Position numbers and translations under genes: made by a program. The notes under the pieces are model-generated. The model worked only from the letters and a program-made list of their open reading frames with translations, made no database searches and had not been told where the DNA came from. Below are positions 6,654 through 14,118 of a stretch of 16,854 nt of DNA, piece after piece; positions within the stretch are counted from its first letter, which is position 1, and every line of letters begins with the position of its first letter. This stretch comes from CAZESH01 sp964514665 (lineage in GTDB: Bacteria; Bacillota; Bacilli; Paenibacillales; KCTC-25726): NCBI GenBank assembly GCA_964514665.1, contig CAZESH010000063.1:1-16854 (forward strand), in the 5' to 3' direction.

Positions 6654-7448
6654 TCAGCCCAGAACGATTCGATCGTCGGTCAGCTTATGGCCGCTGATTT
6701 GCTCGAATTCACCGAGCAGATGCTCCACCGTCAAATCTCTTTTTCGCGACTCATTCAGATCGAGGATGATTTTTCCTTTATCCATCATGATCAAGCGGTT
6801 TCCGAGGCGGATGGCCTGTTCCATATTGTGCGTGACCATAATTGTGGTCAGCTTTAATTCGCGTACGATTTCCTCGGTTAATTTAATGATGAGATCGGCG
6901 CGGGCAGGATCGAGTGCGGCGGTATGCTCGTCCAGCAGAAGGATTTCCGGCTCGGTAAAGGCGGACATCAGCAGGCTGAGCGCTTGGCGTTCACCGCCGG
7001 ACAGCATGCCGACCTTGGCCCTCAGACGCTCTTCCAGACCGATGCCGAGCCGCTTCAGCTGTTCGCGGAAGAATTTTCGTCTGCTCTTCGTTACGCCTAT
7101 GCTAAGCCCTCGCGGTTTTCCCCGTGTAAAAGCCATGGCCAGATTTTCTTCGATCGTCATATTTGGCGCAGTTCCTGCCATCGGATCCTGAAAAACGCGT
7201 CCGATCCAGCGGCTTCTTTTGTATTCCGGAAGCTGATTGATCACGTTTTCGTTCAATCTTACTTCGCCGAAGTCGGGCTTCATAACGCCGGAAATAATGT
7301 TCATCAAAGTGGATTTGCCTGCGCCGTTGCTGCCGATCACGGTGACGAAATCGCCCGGATTCAAGGTTAGATCAACGCCCACCAGAGCGGTTTTCTCATC
7401 CGGTGTGCCGGGATTGAACAGCTTGGATACTTGTCTCAACTGCAGCAT
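6654..7448 (-). CDS. TrpZ-like ABC transporter ATP-binding protein
   Basis: This is a 264-residue ABC ATPase with all motifs intact: Walker A GSNGAGKST (39-47), Q-loop Q87, signature LSGGERQ (149-155), Walker B ILLLDE (169-174), D-loop ALDP and switch H207. It is paired with a LivH-like permease and an ABC_sub_bind lipoprotein, the gene set known as TrpXYZ, linked in streptococci to tryptophan uptake. Its ATG shares a base with the stop of the permease gene (TGATG at 7450-7446), and GGAGGTG lies six bases upstream inside the permease gene. It is the last gene of this three-gene operon and ends at the hairpin shared with lysR. The transported ligand cannot be read from the ATPase. Confidence 0.9.
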   Translation of the reverse strand: MLQLRQVSKLFNPGTPDEKTALVGVDLTLNPGDFVTVIGSNGAGKSTLMNIISGVMKPDFGEVRLNENVINQLPEYKRSRWIGRVFQDPMAGTAPNMTIEENLAMAFTRGKPRGLSIGVTKSRRKFFREQLKRLGIGLEERLRAKVGMLSGGERQALSLLMSAFTEPEILLLDEHTAALDPARADLIIKLTEEIVRELKLTTIMVTHNMEQAIRLGNRLIMMDKGKIILDLNESRKRDLTVEHLLGEFEQISGHKLTDDRIVLG

Positions 7449-8362
7449 CAGCTTTCACCTCCCGGCAGCTTGCCGTTTAAGGTCGCCGCCAACTCGGCGG
7501 AGCGCTTTCTGGCTACGCTTTTCAGTCTCCAGGTGCGCTGCGCCGAAGGGAGCACCAAAGCTACGATGACGATCAGGGCGGTAATCAGCTTCAAATCAGA
7601 AGCCTTCAGCCATTCAACCTGAAGCGCCAGCGCGACGACGATGCGGTATACGATCGAGCCGAGCACGACGGCAAGCGTGGCCCGGAAAACCGAGCCGGAG
7701 CCGAAGATCGCTTCGCCGATGATGACAGAGGCAAGTCCGATCACGATCATGCCGATTCCCATGGAAATATCGGCAAAGCCGGATTGCTGCGTGATCAGTC
7801 CGCCGGAAAGCGCCACCAAGCCGTTGGACAGGCTGACGCCGACAATCGTGGTATTGTCCGTATGGGCGCCAAGATTGCGGACCATGCGAGAGTTGTCTCC
7901 CGTTGCTCTGAGCGCGAGTCCGAAGTCGGTGTGCAAAAAGGCGTCGAGCAGCAACTTGACGGCGATAATCGCGATCGGCAGCAATATCCAAGGGGATATC
8001 GCGGTGAAGACGGTGCCCTCCCTGAGCAGCGAGATATTGGGTTTGCCCATTATGCGCAAATTGATTGAATACAGGGCGATCATCATGAGAATACCGGATA
8101 ACAAGCCGTTTATTTTGCCTTTGGTATGCAGAAGTCCGGTAACCGCTCCGGCGGCAAGGCCTCCGGCAAATGCTGCCAAGCAGGCAAGCCAGGGAGAAGC
8201 TCCGCCTGCAATCATCACGGCCGAGATCGCGCCGCCGGTGGCAAAGCTGCCGTCAACAGTAAGATCGGGAAAATTTAAAATGCGGAATGTGATATAGACG
8301 CCTAATGCCATCAAAGCGTACACCAAGCCGGACTGCACAGCTCCGAGTAAGGGTACCAACAT
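7448..8362 (-). CDS. TrpY-like ABC transporter permease (LivH/BPD_transp_2 type)
   Basis: This is a 304-residue, very hydrophobic protein with about eight to nine membrane segments. The start MLVPLLGAVQSGLVYALMALGVY and the segment FRILNFPDLTVDGSFATGGA (together about 1-45) are characteristic of permeases accompanying ABC_sub_bind proteins. The GLALRATGDNSRMVRNLGA segment (about 170-188) is the likely coupling loop for the ATPase. The ATG at 8362 has GGAAGGAG about ten bases upstream. The preceding solute-binding gene ends at 8435, and the 72-base gap carries a strong hairpin. The ATPase gene overlaps its stop by one base. One permease gene is normal for this family, which works as a homodimer. 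Confidence 0.88.
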   Translation of the reverse strand: MLVPLLGAVQSGLVYALMALGVYITFRILNFPDLTVDGSFATGGAISAVMIAGGASPWLACLAAFAGGLAAGAVTGLLHTKGKINGLLSGILMMIALYSINLRIMGKPNISLLREGTVFTAISPWILLPIAIIAVKLLLDAFLHTDFGLALRATGDNSRMVRNLGAHTDNTTIVGVSLSNGLVALSGGLITQQSGFADISMGIGMIVIGLASVIIGEAIFGSGSVFRATLAVVLGSIVYRIVVALALQVEWLKASDLKLITALIVIVALVLPSAQRTWRLKSVARKRSAELAATLNGKLPGGES

Positions 8363-8389
8363 GTAAATTTTGCTCCTTCCTAATAATTA

Positions 8390-8420
8390 GGGAGCGGACC
8401 CAAAGCAAATGTCCGCTCCC
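8390..8420. other. intercistronic stem-loop between solute-binding and permease genes
   Basis: GGGAGCGGAC (8390-8399) and its exact complement (8411-8420) form a 10-bp GC-rich stem with an 11-nt loop. On the transcribed minus strand no T-run follows. It therefore looks like a partial terminator or an RNA-stabilising processing hairpin, which would leave more mRNA for the binding protein than for the membrane parts. Confidence 0.6.
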
Positions 8421-8434
8421 GTAAAATGTTCCGG

Positions 8435-9445
8435 TTACTGAATGATGTTTTGCTTCTGATCTTTCACTTCATTTTTCATTGCGTCAGTGACCGTGATACC
8501 TTGCGCTGCGGCTGCTTTGAGATTCAAGATCAAATCAAGCTTGTCGGGCACGGTTACTTTCATATCTCCGGGCTTTTTGCCGTTTTTGAGAATATCAACG
8601 GCCATTTGGCCTACCTGATAGCCATGATCGTAATATTTAAAGCCGACCGTTGCAAAGGCACCATGTTCCACGGTATCGCGATCGCTGGAGAAGAAAGGAA
8701 TTTTCTTCTCGTCTGCCAGCTGAATGATCGAATCCACAGCGCTGATGACCGTATTATCGAGCGTAACATACAGCGCGTCGACGCGTCCTACCAGCGATTC
8801 AGCCGCTTGTTTGACCTCTGAGGTATTCGTTACCGGCGCTTTGACCAGCTCAATATTGTGTTTGGCCAGCGCTTCCTGAGCTTTATTGGCCATGACTACG
8901 GCGTTGGGTTCGCCTTCATTGATGACCAGCCCCACTTTTTTCACATTCGGAATGTTGGCCGCGATGAAATCCATCAGTTTGGTTATCGCTTCCGGATTGG
9001 TGTCCGACGCGCCGGACACGTTGCCGCCGGGCTTATCCAGATTGCTGACGATCTTGGCTCCCAAAGGATCGGTCACAGCTGCGAACAGCACAGGCCTGTC
9101 CGTTACTTTTTGTACGACAGCCAAAGCGGACGGAGTGGCGATGGCCAGTACCAAATCATTTTTCTCTCCGGCAATTTTCTGAGCGATGGAGAGATTGTTG
9201 CTTTGATCCCCCTGTGCGTTGTTGAAATCAACCTTCAAATTCTTTCCTTCCTCAATGCCGGCATCCTTGAGCGCTGCCAGAAAGCCGTCTTTGGTTGCGT
9301 CAAGCGACGGATGCTCGACGATTTGGGAAATGGCGATGGAATATGTCTTTTCTCCTCCGCCTGCGCTTCCATTTTTGCTGCCGCAGCCTGCAGCGGTGAT
9401 CAGCAGGGTGCTGATGACGAGTAATAAAGCGAATTTTTTTCTCAA
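8435..9445 (-). CDS. TrpX-like ABC transporter solute-binding lipoprotein (ABC_sub_bind family)
   Basis: This is a 336-residue lipoprotein with a basic start, a hydrophobic core and lipobox TAAGC with Cys21. The mature protein shows the ABC_sub_bind (PF04392-type) pattern: SIAISQIVEHPSLDATKDGF, DFNNAQGDQSNN, AIATPSALAVVQ, VLFAAVTDPLGA and GASDTN. Members of this family bind aromatic amino acids (tryptophan, tyrosine) and sometimes other ligands. I chose the TTG at 9445 because GAGAGGGG lies eight bases upstream. An in-frame ATG at 9463 has no ribosome site and would place charged residues before the signal. It is the first gene of its operon and has a good promoter at 9495-9523. No T-box leader fits in the roughly 40-base leader. 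Confidence 0.88.
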   Translation of the reverse strand: MRKKFALLLVISTLLITAAGCGSKNGSAGGGEKTYSIAISQIVEHPSLDATKDGFLAALKDAGIEEGKNLKVDFNNAQGDQSNNLSIAQKIAGEKNDLVLAIATPSALAVVQKVTDRPVLFAAVTDPLGAKIVSNLDKPGGNVSGASDTNPEAITKLMDFIAANIPNVKKVGLVINEGEPNAVVMANKAQEALAKHNIELVKAPVTNTSEVKQAAESLVGRVDALYVTLDNTVISAVDSIIQLADEKKIPFFSSDRDTVEHGAFATVGFKYYDHGYQVGQMAVDILKNGKKPGDMKVTVPDKLDLILNLKAAAAQGITVTDAMKNEVKDQKQNIIQ

Positions 9446-9491
9446 GAAAATAACCCCTCTCATTTATATGTAGATATAATATTACACTACT

Positions 9492-9520
9492 CCCATAGTA
9501 AATGGGTATACGGATTCCGT
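9492..9520. promoter_or_regulatory. two palindromes nested in the TrpX-like promoter (candidate operators)
   Basis: ACGGA-t-TCCGT (9510-9520) occupies the spacer between -35 and -10, and CCCAT-agtaa-ATGGG (9492-9506) covers the -10 box. Either could bind a repressor. No regulator gene for this operon is obvious; the LacI gene next door has its own, different operator. Confidence 0.4.
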
Positions 9521-9523
9521 CAA
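9495..9523 (-). promoter_or_regulatory. promoter of the TrpX-like operon
   Basis: On the minus strand TTGACG (9523-9518) and TACTAT (9500-9495) are separated by exactly 17 bases, close to the sigma-A consensus. Predicted transcription start is near 9488, giving a leader of about 43 bases before the TTG start. Confidence 0.65.
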
Positions 9524-9599
9524 TTCTTATATATGGAAGCAAGTAAAACCATTGGATTTGGCATGATAAGCTTTCTTTGTCACTATAATAGATAACGGC

Positions 9600-9628
9600 T
9601 TGACACACCCATGGATTGGTGAGAAAAT
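9600..9628 (+). promoter_or_regulatory. promoter of lacI-type regulator and downstream operon
   Basis: A perfect TTGACA (9600-9605) is followed after 17 bases by GAAAAT (9623-9628), a 4/6 match to the -10 consensus. It lies 44 bases upstream of the LacI-family start codon. Confidence 0.6.
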
Positions 9629-9643
9629 GTACACGCGTACATT
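9626..9643. promoter_or_regulatory. LacI-type operator
   Basis: AATGTAC-acgc-GTACATT is a perfect 7-bp dyad with a 4-bp centre, typical in size for LacI-family operators. It overlaps the -10 box and the expected transcription start, so binding should repress the promoter. The adjacent LacI-family protein is the natural candidate ligand. No second full copy was seen in this window. Confidence 0.65.
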
Positions 9644-9671
9644 AAAGCTGTCAAGGAAGGAAGAACATAGC

Positions 9672-10694
9672 ATGGCAACCCGGAAGGAAGTCGCTCAGCT
9701 TGCTGGGGTATCGGAAGCGACCGTTTCAAGGGTACTGAACGGCGTCGGGCCGATTAAAGAATCCACACGCAAGCGGGTATTGGCTGCGGCACAGCAGCTG
9801 AACTATCATTTGAACGCCGCTGCGGCCAGCCTCGCCCGTGGAAAGAGCGGTATTCTTGGCGTTGTTTTGCCTCACGTGCCGAAGGTGCATCTTTTTTCTA
9901 CGTACTACTTTTCCGAAATATTGAGCGGCGTGGGCGAAGCAGTGCGCTCCAGGGGATTCAGCCTGCTGCTGCTGTATCGTGACGCGGGCGAAGTCTACGA
10001 TTATGTTTCGCACTTTCGCACCAAACGGATCGACGCTTGCATTGTGCTTGGTGCAAGCACGCTTGACAATGAGCTTGCAGGCATTCGCCGGGCTGCCGTG
10101 GAAGAACTGCCATTTTGCCTGATGGATCAGAAGCTGGAACAGCTTCGCGTAAGCACCGTATCTGCAGATCATGAAGCGGGAGCTTATGAGGCAACCCGAC
10201 ATTTGCTGGCAAAAGGGCATAAGCGGATCGGCTTTCTCAACGGATCCCCGCAATATTCCAACAGTATGGATCGGCTTCGGGGATACTGCCGGGCCATACA
10301 GGAAGCGGGAATGGCGATTGACGAAACGCTGATGTACAGCGGCAATTACAGCCGCAAAAGCGGATACGAGGCGTCCGCGGCCGTATTCTCCGATTTGCCG
10401 AAGCTGGATGCCGTGTTTGCGTCCAATGACCGCATGGCAATCGGATTGATTCAGGGTTTGCGGGAAAGAGGCTGTGAATTGCCCGCCGATTTGCCGATTG
10501 TCGGTTATGATGATTCGGATGCGGCAGGCATCTCGGATCCGCCGCTTACGACGGTGAGAGTCCCCTTTTATGATATGGGACAGCTCGCGGCCGAAAGGCT
10601 GCTGGATCGGCTGCCGGAGTGGCGCAGCAGCGAATCGGTATTTTTCGAAAAGCTGCAGACGCGGTTGATCGTGCGCAAATCCTGCGGAACGTAA
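9672..10694 (+). CDS. LacI-family transcriptional regulator
   Basis: This is a 340-residue repressor with an N-terminal helix-turn-helix (MATRKEVAQLAGVSEATVSR, 1-20) followed by VLNG and a hinge helix ending in LARGKSG (about 55-61). The sugar-binding periplasmic-like domain follows, with typical segments RIGFLNG, FASNDRMAIGLIQGL, GYDDSDAAG and PPLTTV. The frame is open from 9600, but the ATG at 9672 fits the family's N-terminus and has AAGGAAGG about ten bases upstream. It is the first gene of the plus-strand operon and probably represses itself and the three genes after it through the operator at 9626-9643. The inducer is likely a sugar or sugar derivative handled by the Gfo/Idh and ThuA-like proteins. 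Confidence 0.92.
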   Translation: MATRKEVAQLAGVSEATVSRVLNGVGPIKESTRKRVLAAAQQLNYHLNAAAASLARGKSGILGVVLPHVPKVHLFSTYYFSEILSGVGEAVRSRGFSLLLLYRDAGEVYDYVSHFRTKRIDACIVLGASTLDNELAGIRRAAVEELPFCLMDQKLEQLRVSTVSADHEAGAYEATRHLLAKGHKRIGFLNGSPQYSNSMDRLRGYCRAIQEAGMAIDETLMYSGNYSRKSGYEASAAVFSDLPKLDAVFASNDRMAIGLIQGLRERGCELPADLPIVGYDDSDAAGISDPPLTTVRVPFYDMGQLAAERLLDRLPEWRSSESVFFEKLQTRLIVRKSCGT

Positions 10695-10747
10695 AAGCGG
10701 ATGAATTGCGCACTTGAAGACGAATTATGGTTAAGGGAGGAATTGCC

Positions 10748-11908
10748 ATGAAACAATTCAATGTTGGAATGGTCGGTTACAAATTTATGGGCAAAGCCCA
10801 CAGCCAGGCTTACCGGGACGCCGCGATGTTTTTCCCGGATGCGCCGAAAGCGGTAATGAAGGCGATCTGCGGCAGGGATAAGGCGGGTGTTGAACAGGCT
10901 GCCGCACAGTTCGGCTGGGAATCGCATCTCACCGATTGGCGGGAGCTCGTGACGCGGCAGGACATCGATGTCATCGACATTAATGCCCCCTCCAACGTGC
11001 ATAAGGAAATCGCCATTGCGGCTGCAAAGGCGGGAAAGCATATTTTTTGTGAAAAACCGCTTGCCCTGACATTGACGGATTCCAGGGAAATGCTGGCCGC
11101 AGCGGAGCACGCCGGGATCAAGCATATGGTCGGCTTCAACTACCGCTTCGCGCCGGCGGTGCAGCTGGCGAAAAAGCTGATAGAGGAAGGGCGGATCGGT
11201 AAAATCTATCATTTCCGCGCCTGGTTTTTGCAGGACTGGATCGTCGATCCGGAATTCCCGCTGGTGTGGCGTTTGGACAAAACCGTAGCAGGCTCCGGCT
11301 CGCATGGAGATTTGGGTGCGCATCTGATCGATATGGCCCATTATTTACTGGGGGATATGGAGGAAGTGATCGGGATGAGCGAGACGTTCATCAAAGAGCG
11401 CCCGATGCCGTCCTCGATGACCGGTCTCAGCGCCAAGGGAAGCAAGGATGCCCCGAAGGGCCCTGTTACAGTAGACGACGCGACGCTGTTTATGACGCGT
11501 TTTGCGAGCGGGGCCTTGGGAAGCTTTGAAGCGACCCGCTATGCGCCCGGACACCGCTGTACGAATTCCTTTGAGATCAACGGCAGCAAAGGCAGTGTCA
11601 AATTCGATTTCGAACGGATGAATGAGCTGTCGGTTTATTTTACCGATGATGCCGAAGACGTGCAGGGCTTCCGCCGGGTGATCGCCACCGATCCCGCCCA
11701 CGCCTACATGGAAGCTTGGTGGCCGCCGGGGCACACGATCGGCTATGGTCAAACATTCACCCATGAGGTTGTGGAATTATTGCATGCACTGTCCGAGGAC
11801 AGACAGCCGGTTCCGAACTTTCATGACGGGGTCAAATGCCAGGCTGTGCTGGAAGCGGTGGACCGTTCGATTGACGAGCGCCGTTGGGTCAGAATCAGTG
11901 AAATGTAG
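10748..11908 (+). CDS. Gfo/Idh/MocA-family NAD(P)-dependent oxidoreductase (first copy)
   Basis: This 386-residue protein has an N-terminal Rossmann fold (NVGMVGYKFMGKAHSQAY, 5-22), the EKPLALT motif with K103, and the second-domain motif GSGSHGDLGAHLIDMAHYL (182-200) with likely catalytic D195 and H198. The dinucleotide loop is unusual, GYKFMG in place of the common GxGxxG. Members oxidise a sugar, inositol or glycoside hydroxyl to a ketone, or the reverse. I chose the ATG at 10748 because GGGAGG lies eight bases upstream and the protein then starts just before the Rossmann strand. It lies 53 bases after lacI and 30 bases before the thuA-like gene. Substrate is unknown; context suggests 3-keto sugar chemistry. 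Confidence 0.9.
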   Translation: MKQFNVGMVGYKFMGKAHSQAYRDAAMFFPDAPKAVMKAICGRDKAGVEQAAAQFGWESHLTDWRELVTRQDIDVIDINAPSNVHKEIAIAAAKAGKHIFCEKPLALTLTDSREMLAAAEHAGIKHMVGFNYRFAPAVQLAKKLIEEGRIGKIYHFRAWFLQDWIVDPEFPLVWRLDKTVAGSGSHGDLGAHLIDMAHYLLGDMEEVIGMSETFIKERPMPSSMTGLSAKGSKDAPKGPVTVDDATLFMTRFASGALGSFEATRYAPGHRCTNSFEINGSKGSVKFDFERMNELSVYFTDDAEDVQGFRRVIATDPAHAYMEAWWPPGHTIGYGQTFTHEVVELLHALSEDRQPVPNFHDGVKCQAVLEAVDRSIDERRWVRISEM

Positions 11909-11938
11909 ATCGGCTTGCCAAGAGAGGAGAGGAAGGAA

Positions 11939-12655
11939 ATGAAAAAAGCATTGATCGTATGGGGTGGCTGGGACGGCCACGAACCGCGCCAGGTTGCGGG
12001 CATTTTCCGCGAGATGCTGGAGCGGGAAGGCTTCGATGTGGAAGTATCGGATACACTGGAGGCGTTTTCCGATGCGGAGAAGCTGAAAGCGTTGGATTTA
12101 ATCGTGCCCGTGTGGACAATGGGCAAAATCGATAAACAGCTCGCAAGCAATGTGTCCGCGGCGGTTCAAAGCGGCGTGGGATTGGCCGGCTGCCATGGCG
12201 GAATGTGCGACGCTTTTCGCGAAAACGTGGATTGGCAGTTTATGACCGGAGGCAACTGGGTGGCGCATCCGGGCAATGACGGTGTGGATTATGTCGTCAA
12301 CATCAAGCACAGCTCGAGCCCGTTAGTGGAAGGAATCGAGGATTTCCCCGTGAAATCGGAGCAGTATTATCTTCATGTCGATCCGGCGGTCGAAGTGCTG
12401 GCGACAACCCGCTTTCCCACAGTGCCGGGACCGCATTCCCTGAACAAAGCGGTAGACATGCCGGTTGTCTGGACGAAGCGCTGGGGCGTAGGGCGCGTTT
12501 ATTATAATTCCCTCGGTCATGTTGCCGATATTGTGCAAATGCCGGAGGTAAAAGAGCTGATCCGGCGGGGCTTTCTGTGGAGCGCGGAAGGAAAAGCTTT
12601 ATACGGTCAAGATCAATCGGCAGCGGCATACACGGGAATGGGCGACAGCCAATAA
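11939..12655 (+). CDS. ThuA-like protein (trehalose utilization family)
   Basis: The 238-residue protein has the ThuA glutamine-amidotransferase-like fold signature: ALIVWGGWDGHEPRQ (4-18), PVWTMGKID (57-65), GLAGCHGGMCDAF (81-93) in place of a nucleophile elbow, GGNWVAHPGN (104-113), SEQYYLHVD (140-148) and GRVYYNSLGH near the C-terminus. No catalytic Cys-His-Glu triad of a true amidotransferase is evident. In rhizobia, thuA sits with the Gfo/Idh-type thuB and is needed to use trehalose and related disaccharides via 3-keto forms. The ATG at 11939 follows GAGAGGAAGGAA. It is flanked closely on both sides by Gfo/Idh genes, so all three are probably one pathway. The exact reaction is not known to me. 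Confidence 0.88.
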   Translation: MKKALIVWGGWDGHEPRQVAGIFREMLEREGFDVEVSDTLEAFSDAEKLKALDLIVPVWTMGKIDKQLASNVSAAVQSGVGLAGCHGGMCDAFRENVDWQFMTGGNWVAHPGNDGVDYVVNIKHSSSPLVEGIEDFPVKSEQYYLHVDPAVEVLATTRFPTVPGPHSLNKAVDMPVVWTKRWGVGRVYYNSLGHVADIVQMPEVKELIRRGFLWSAEGKALYGQDQSAAAYTGMGDSQ

Positions 12656-12675
12656 TAACGCGGAGGAAGTGCGGC

Positions 12676-13779
12676 ATGATGAACAAAATTAAAGCAGGTA
12701 TTATAGGAGTCGGCAATATTAGCGGCATTTATTTTCAAAACGGCAAAAAATTCGACTGGATGGAGCTTGCAGCCTGTGCGGACCTGGACGTTGAACGGGC
12801 AAAAGCGAAGGGGGCGGAACACGGCGTGCGCGGCTGTTCGGTGAGCGAGCTGTTGGACGATCCGGAAATCCAGCTGGTAATTAATTTAACGATACCGCAA
12901 GCGCATGCTGAAGTTTGCAGGCAGGCGTTGGAAGCGGGAAAGCACGTTTATGTGGAAAAGCCGCTTTCCGTAACGACAGGGGAAGCGAAGCAGCTCTTGG
13001 AGCTTGCAGCTGAGAAAGGGCTTTTGGTCGGCAGCGCACCGGACACGTTTCTGGGCGGCGGACTCCAAACCTGCATCAAGCTGATCAATGACGGCGCAAT
13101 CGGCCAGCCGATCGGCGCGACCGCCTTTATGATGTCGGGCGGTCACGAACATTGGCATCCGGCTCCCGAGTTTTTTTATCAAAAGGGCGGTGGCCCGATG
13201 TTCGACATGGGTCCCTATTATTTAACTGCGCTGGTTGCCATGCTTGGGGAAGTCCGCAGGGTGACGGGATCGGCCCGAGGCTCGTTCCCTGAGCGCACCA
13301 TCACGAGCGAGCCGAAAGCAGGACAGAAGATCCGCGTCGAAGTTCCGACACATGTCGCCGGTATTCTCGATTTTGCCGCCGGTCCGATCGCCATGATCTT
13401 GACCAGCTTCGACGTAAAAGGCGGCTCGCAGCTGCCGCGGATTGAGGTGTACGGCAGCGAGGGCACGATTCTTGTGCCGGATCCGAACACGTTCGGAGGT
13501 CCGGTGCGTATCCGCAATGCAGGTTCAAGTGAATGGAGCGAGGTTCCGCTCAGCCATGGTTATGCCGAGAATGCGCGCGGCGTCGGTGCGGCGGATATGG
13601 CCAAAGCGATTCTGGACGGGCGCAAGCATCGGGCAAGCGGCGAGCTTGGTTATCATGTGCTCGAGATCATGCACGGCATTCATATTGCCTCTGAGCAAGG
13701 AGAACATTACGCCATGCAGAGCTCCTGCCAAAAGCCGGCTCCTCTGCCGATTGGATTGAAGGATTTCAGTTTGGATTAA
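12676..13779 (+). CDS. Gfo/Idh/MocA-family NAD(P)-dependent oxidoreductase (second copy)
   Basis: This is a 367-residue protein with a regular Rossmann motif (AGIIGVGNISGIY, 7-19), VEKPLSVT (93-100) with K95, and GGGPMFDMGPYYLTAL (171-186), where D177 and Y181/Y182 occupy the catalytic position. It is only distantly like the first Gfo/Idh protein in this operon, so the two probably catalyse different steps and are not a recent duplication. The ATG at 12676 (tandem with one at 12679) has GGAGGA about nine bases upstream. The open frame extends to 12577 inside the thuA-like gene, but that extension is a shadow. It is the last gene of the lacI operon and is followed after 15 bases by a strong terminator. 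Confidence 0.9.
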   Translation: MMNKIKAGIIGVGNISGIYFQNGKKFDWMELAACADLDVERAKAKGAEHGVRGCSVSELLDDPEIQLVINLTIPQAHAEVCRQALEAGKHVYVEKPLSVTTGEAKQLLELAAEKGLLVGSAPDTFLGGGLQTCIKLINDGAIGQPIGATAFMMSGGHEHWHPAPEFFYQKGGGPMFDMGPYYLTALVAMLGEVRRVTGSARGSFPERTITSEPKAGQKIRVEVPTHVAGILDFAAGPIAMILTSFDVKGGSQLPRIEVYGSEGTILVPDPNTFGGPVRIRNAGSSEWSEVPLSHGYAENARGVGAADMAKAILDGRKHRASGELGYHVLEIMHGIHIASEQGEHYAMQSSCQKPAPLPIGLKDFSLD

Positions 13780-13793
13780 TTGCACATTTCCCC

Positions 13794-13824
13794 AAGGATG
13801 AAGCCGGGCTTCATCCTTTTTTTT
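13794..13824 (+). terminator. rho-independent terminator of the lacI-gfo-thuA-gfo operon
   Basis: AAGGATGAAGC and GCTTCATCCTT form an 11-bp perfect stem (13794-13818) with a three-base loop, followed by a run of eight T ending at 13824. It lies 15 bases after the stop codon of the second oxidoreductase. Confidence 0.9.
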
Positions 13825-14032
13825 ACCTCTATAGTTAATGAATATCTAAATAATAAAAACATTAAGTTACTGTGAAGGTCTGAAGCCGCAATCGCACGGC
13901 GGAACTGACTAATATTGCTTATTTTCAATGAAAATCAGCTTTTAAGCTGATCTGCCTGCGGGTATTTTAGAGAAGCGGCGTCGTTGCAACATGGTTGGTT
14001 TGAGTTAAATGTTAAATAAATTTATTTATACG
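13825..14032. other. gene-free AT-rich spacer with dyads
   Basis: No plausible protein gene is present; all frames are interrupted by many stops. The spacer contains a small hairpin GCCG/CGGC (13885-13900), a hairpin ATCAGC-ttttaa-GCTGAT (13934-13951) and a 16-base perfect palindrome TAAATAAATTTATTTA (14013-14028). A weak promoter-like pair TTTACC/TCTAAA with 17-base spacing lies at about 13822-13850, and TTGAGT/TATTTA at about 14000-14028. Together with the terminator that follows, it could encode a small RNA or be the leader of the damaged transporter operon. Neither is proven. Confidence 0.4.
14013..14028. promoter_or_regulatory. 16-base perfect palindrome (possible operator)
   Basis: TAAATAAATTTATTTA is a perfect even palindrome directly upstream of the terminator at 14033 and overlapping a weak promoter-like element. 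It could be an operator for the arabinoside locus, but low sequence complexity makes chance more likely than usual. Confidence 0.3.
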
Positions 14033-14078
14033 AAAAAGCCCGAATGATCCGCTGTACATGCAGCGGTCGGGCTTTTTT
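14033..14078. terminator. strong bidirectional hairpin terminator without an obvious gene
   Basis: AAAAAGCCCGA (14033-14043) pairs with TCGGGCTTTTT (14067-14077). An inner stem CCGCTG/CAGCGG (14049-14066) with a six-base loop stacks on it, separated by an ATGAT bulge. A run of six T follows. The previous operon already has its own terminator 215 bases upstream, so this one must serve an RNA from the spacer, a lost gene, or act as an attenuator. Confidence 0.8.
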
Positions 14079-14118
14079 GCATTCAAACATGCAAGCAGCC
14101 TGTAAGCAAAAGGACAAT

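Noticed and set aside
9446..9671. T-box or other riboswitch in the lacI/TrpX-like gap
   Set aside because: The predicted minus-strand leader is only about 43 bases and the plus-strand leader similarly short; no specifier or antiterminator structure is visible.
10568..11341. 257-codon minus-strand open frame opposite lacI and the first oxidoreductase
   Set aside because: Antisense shadow in GC-rich coding DNA; no family pattern.
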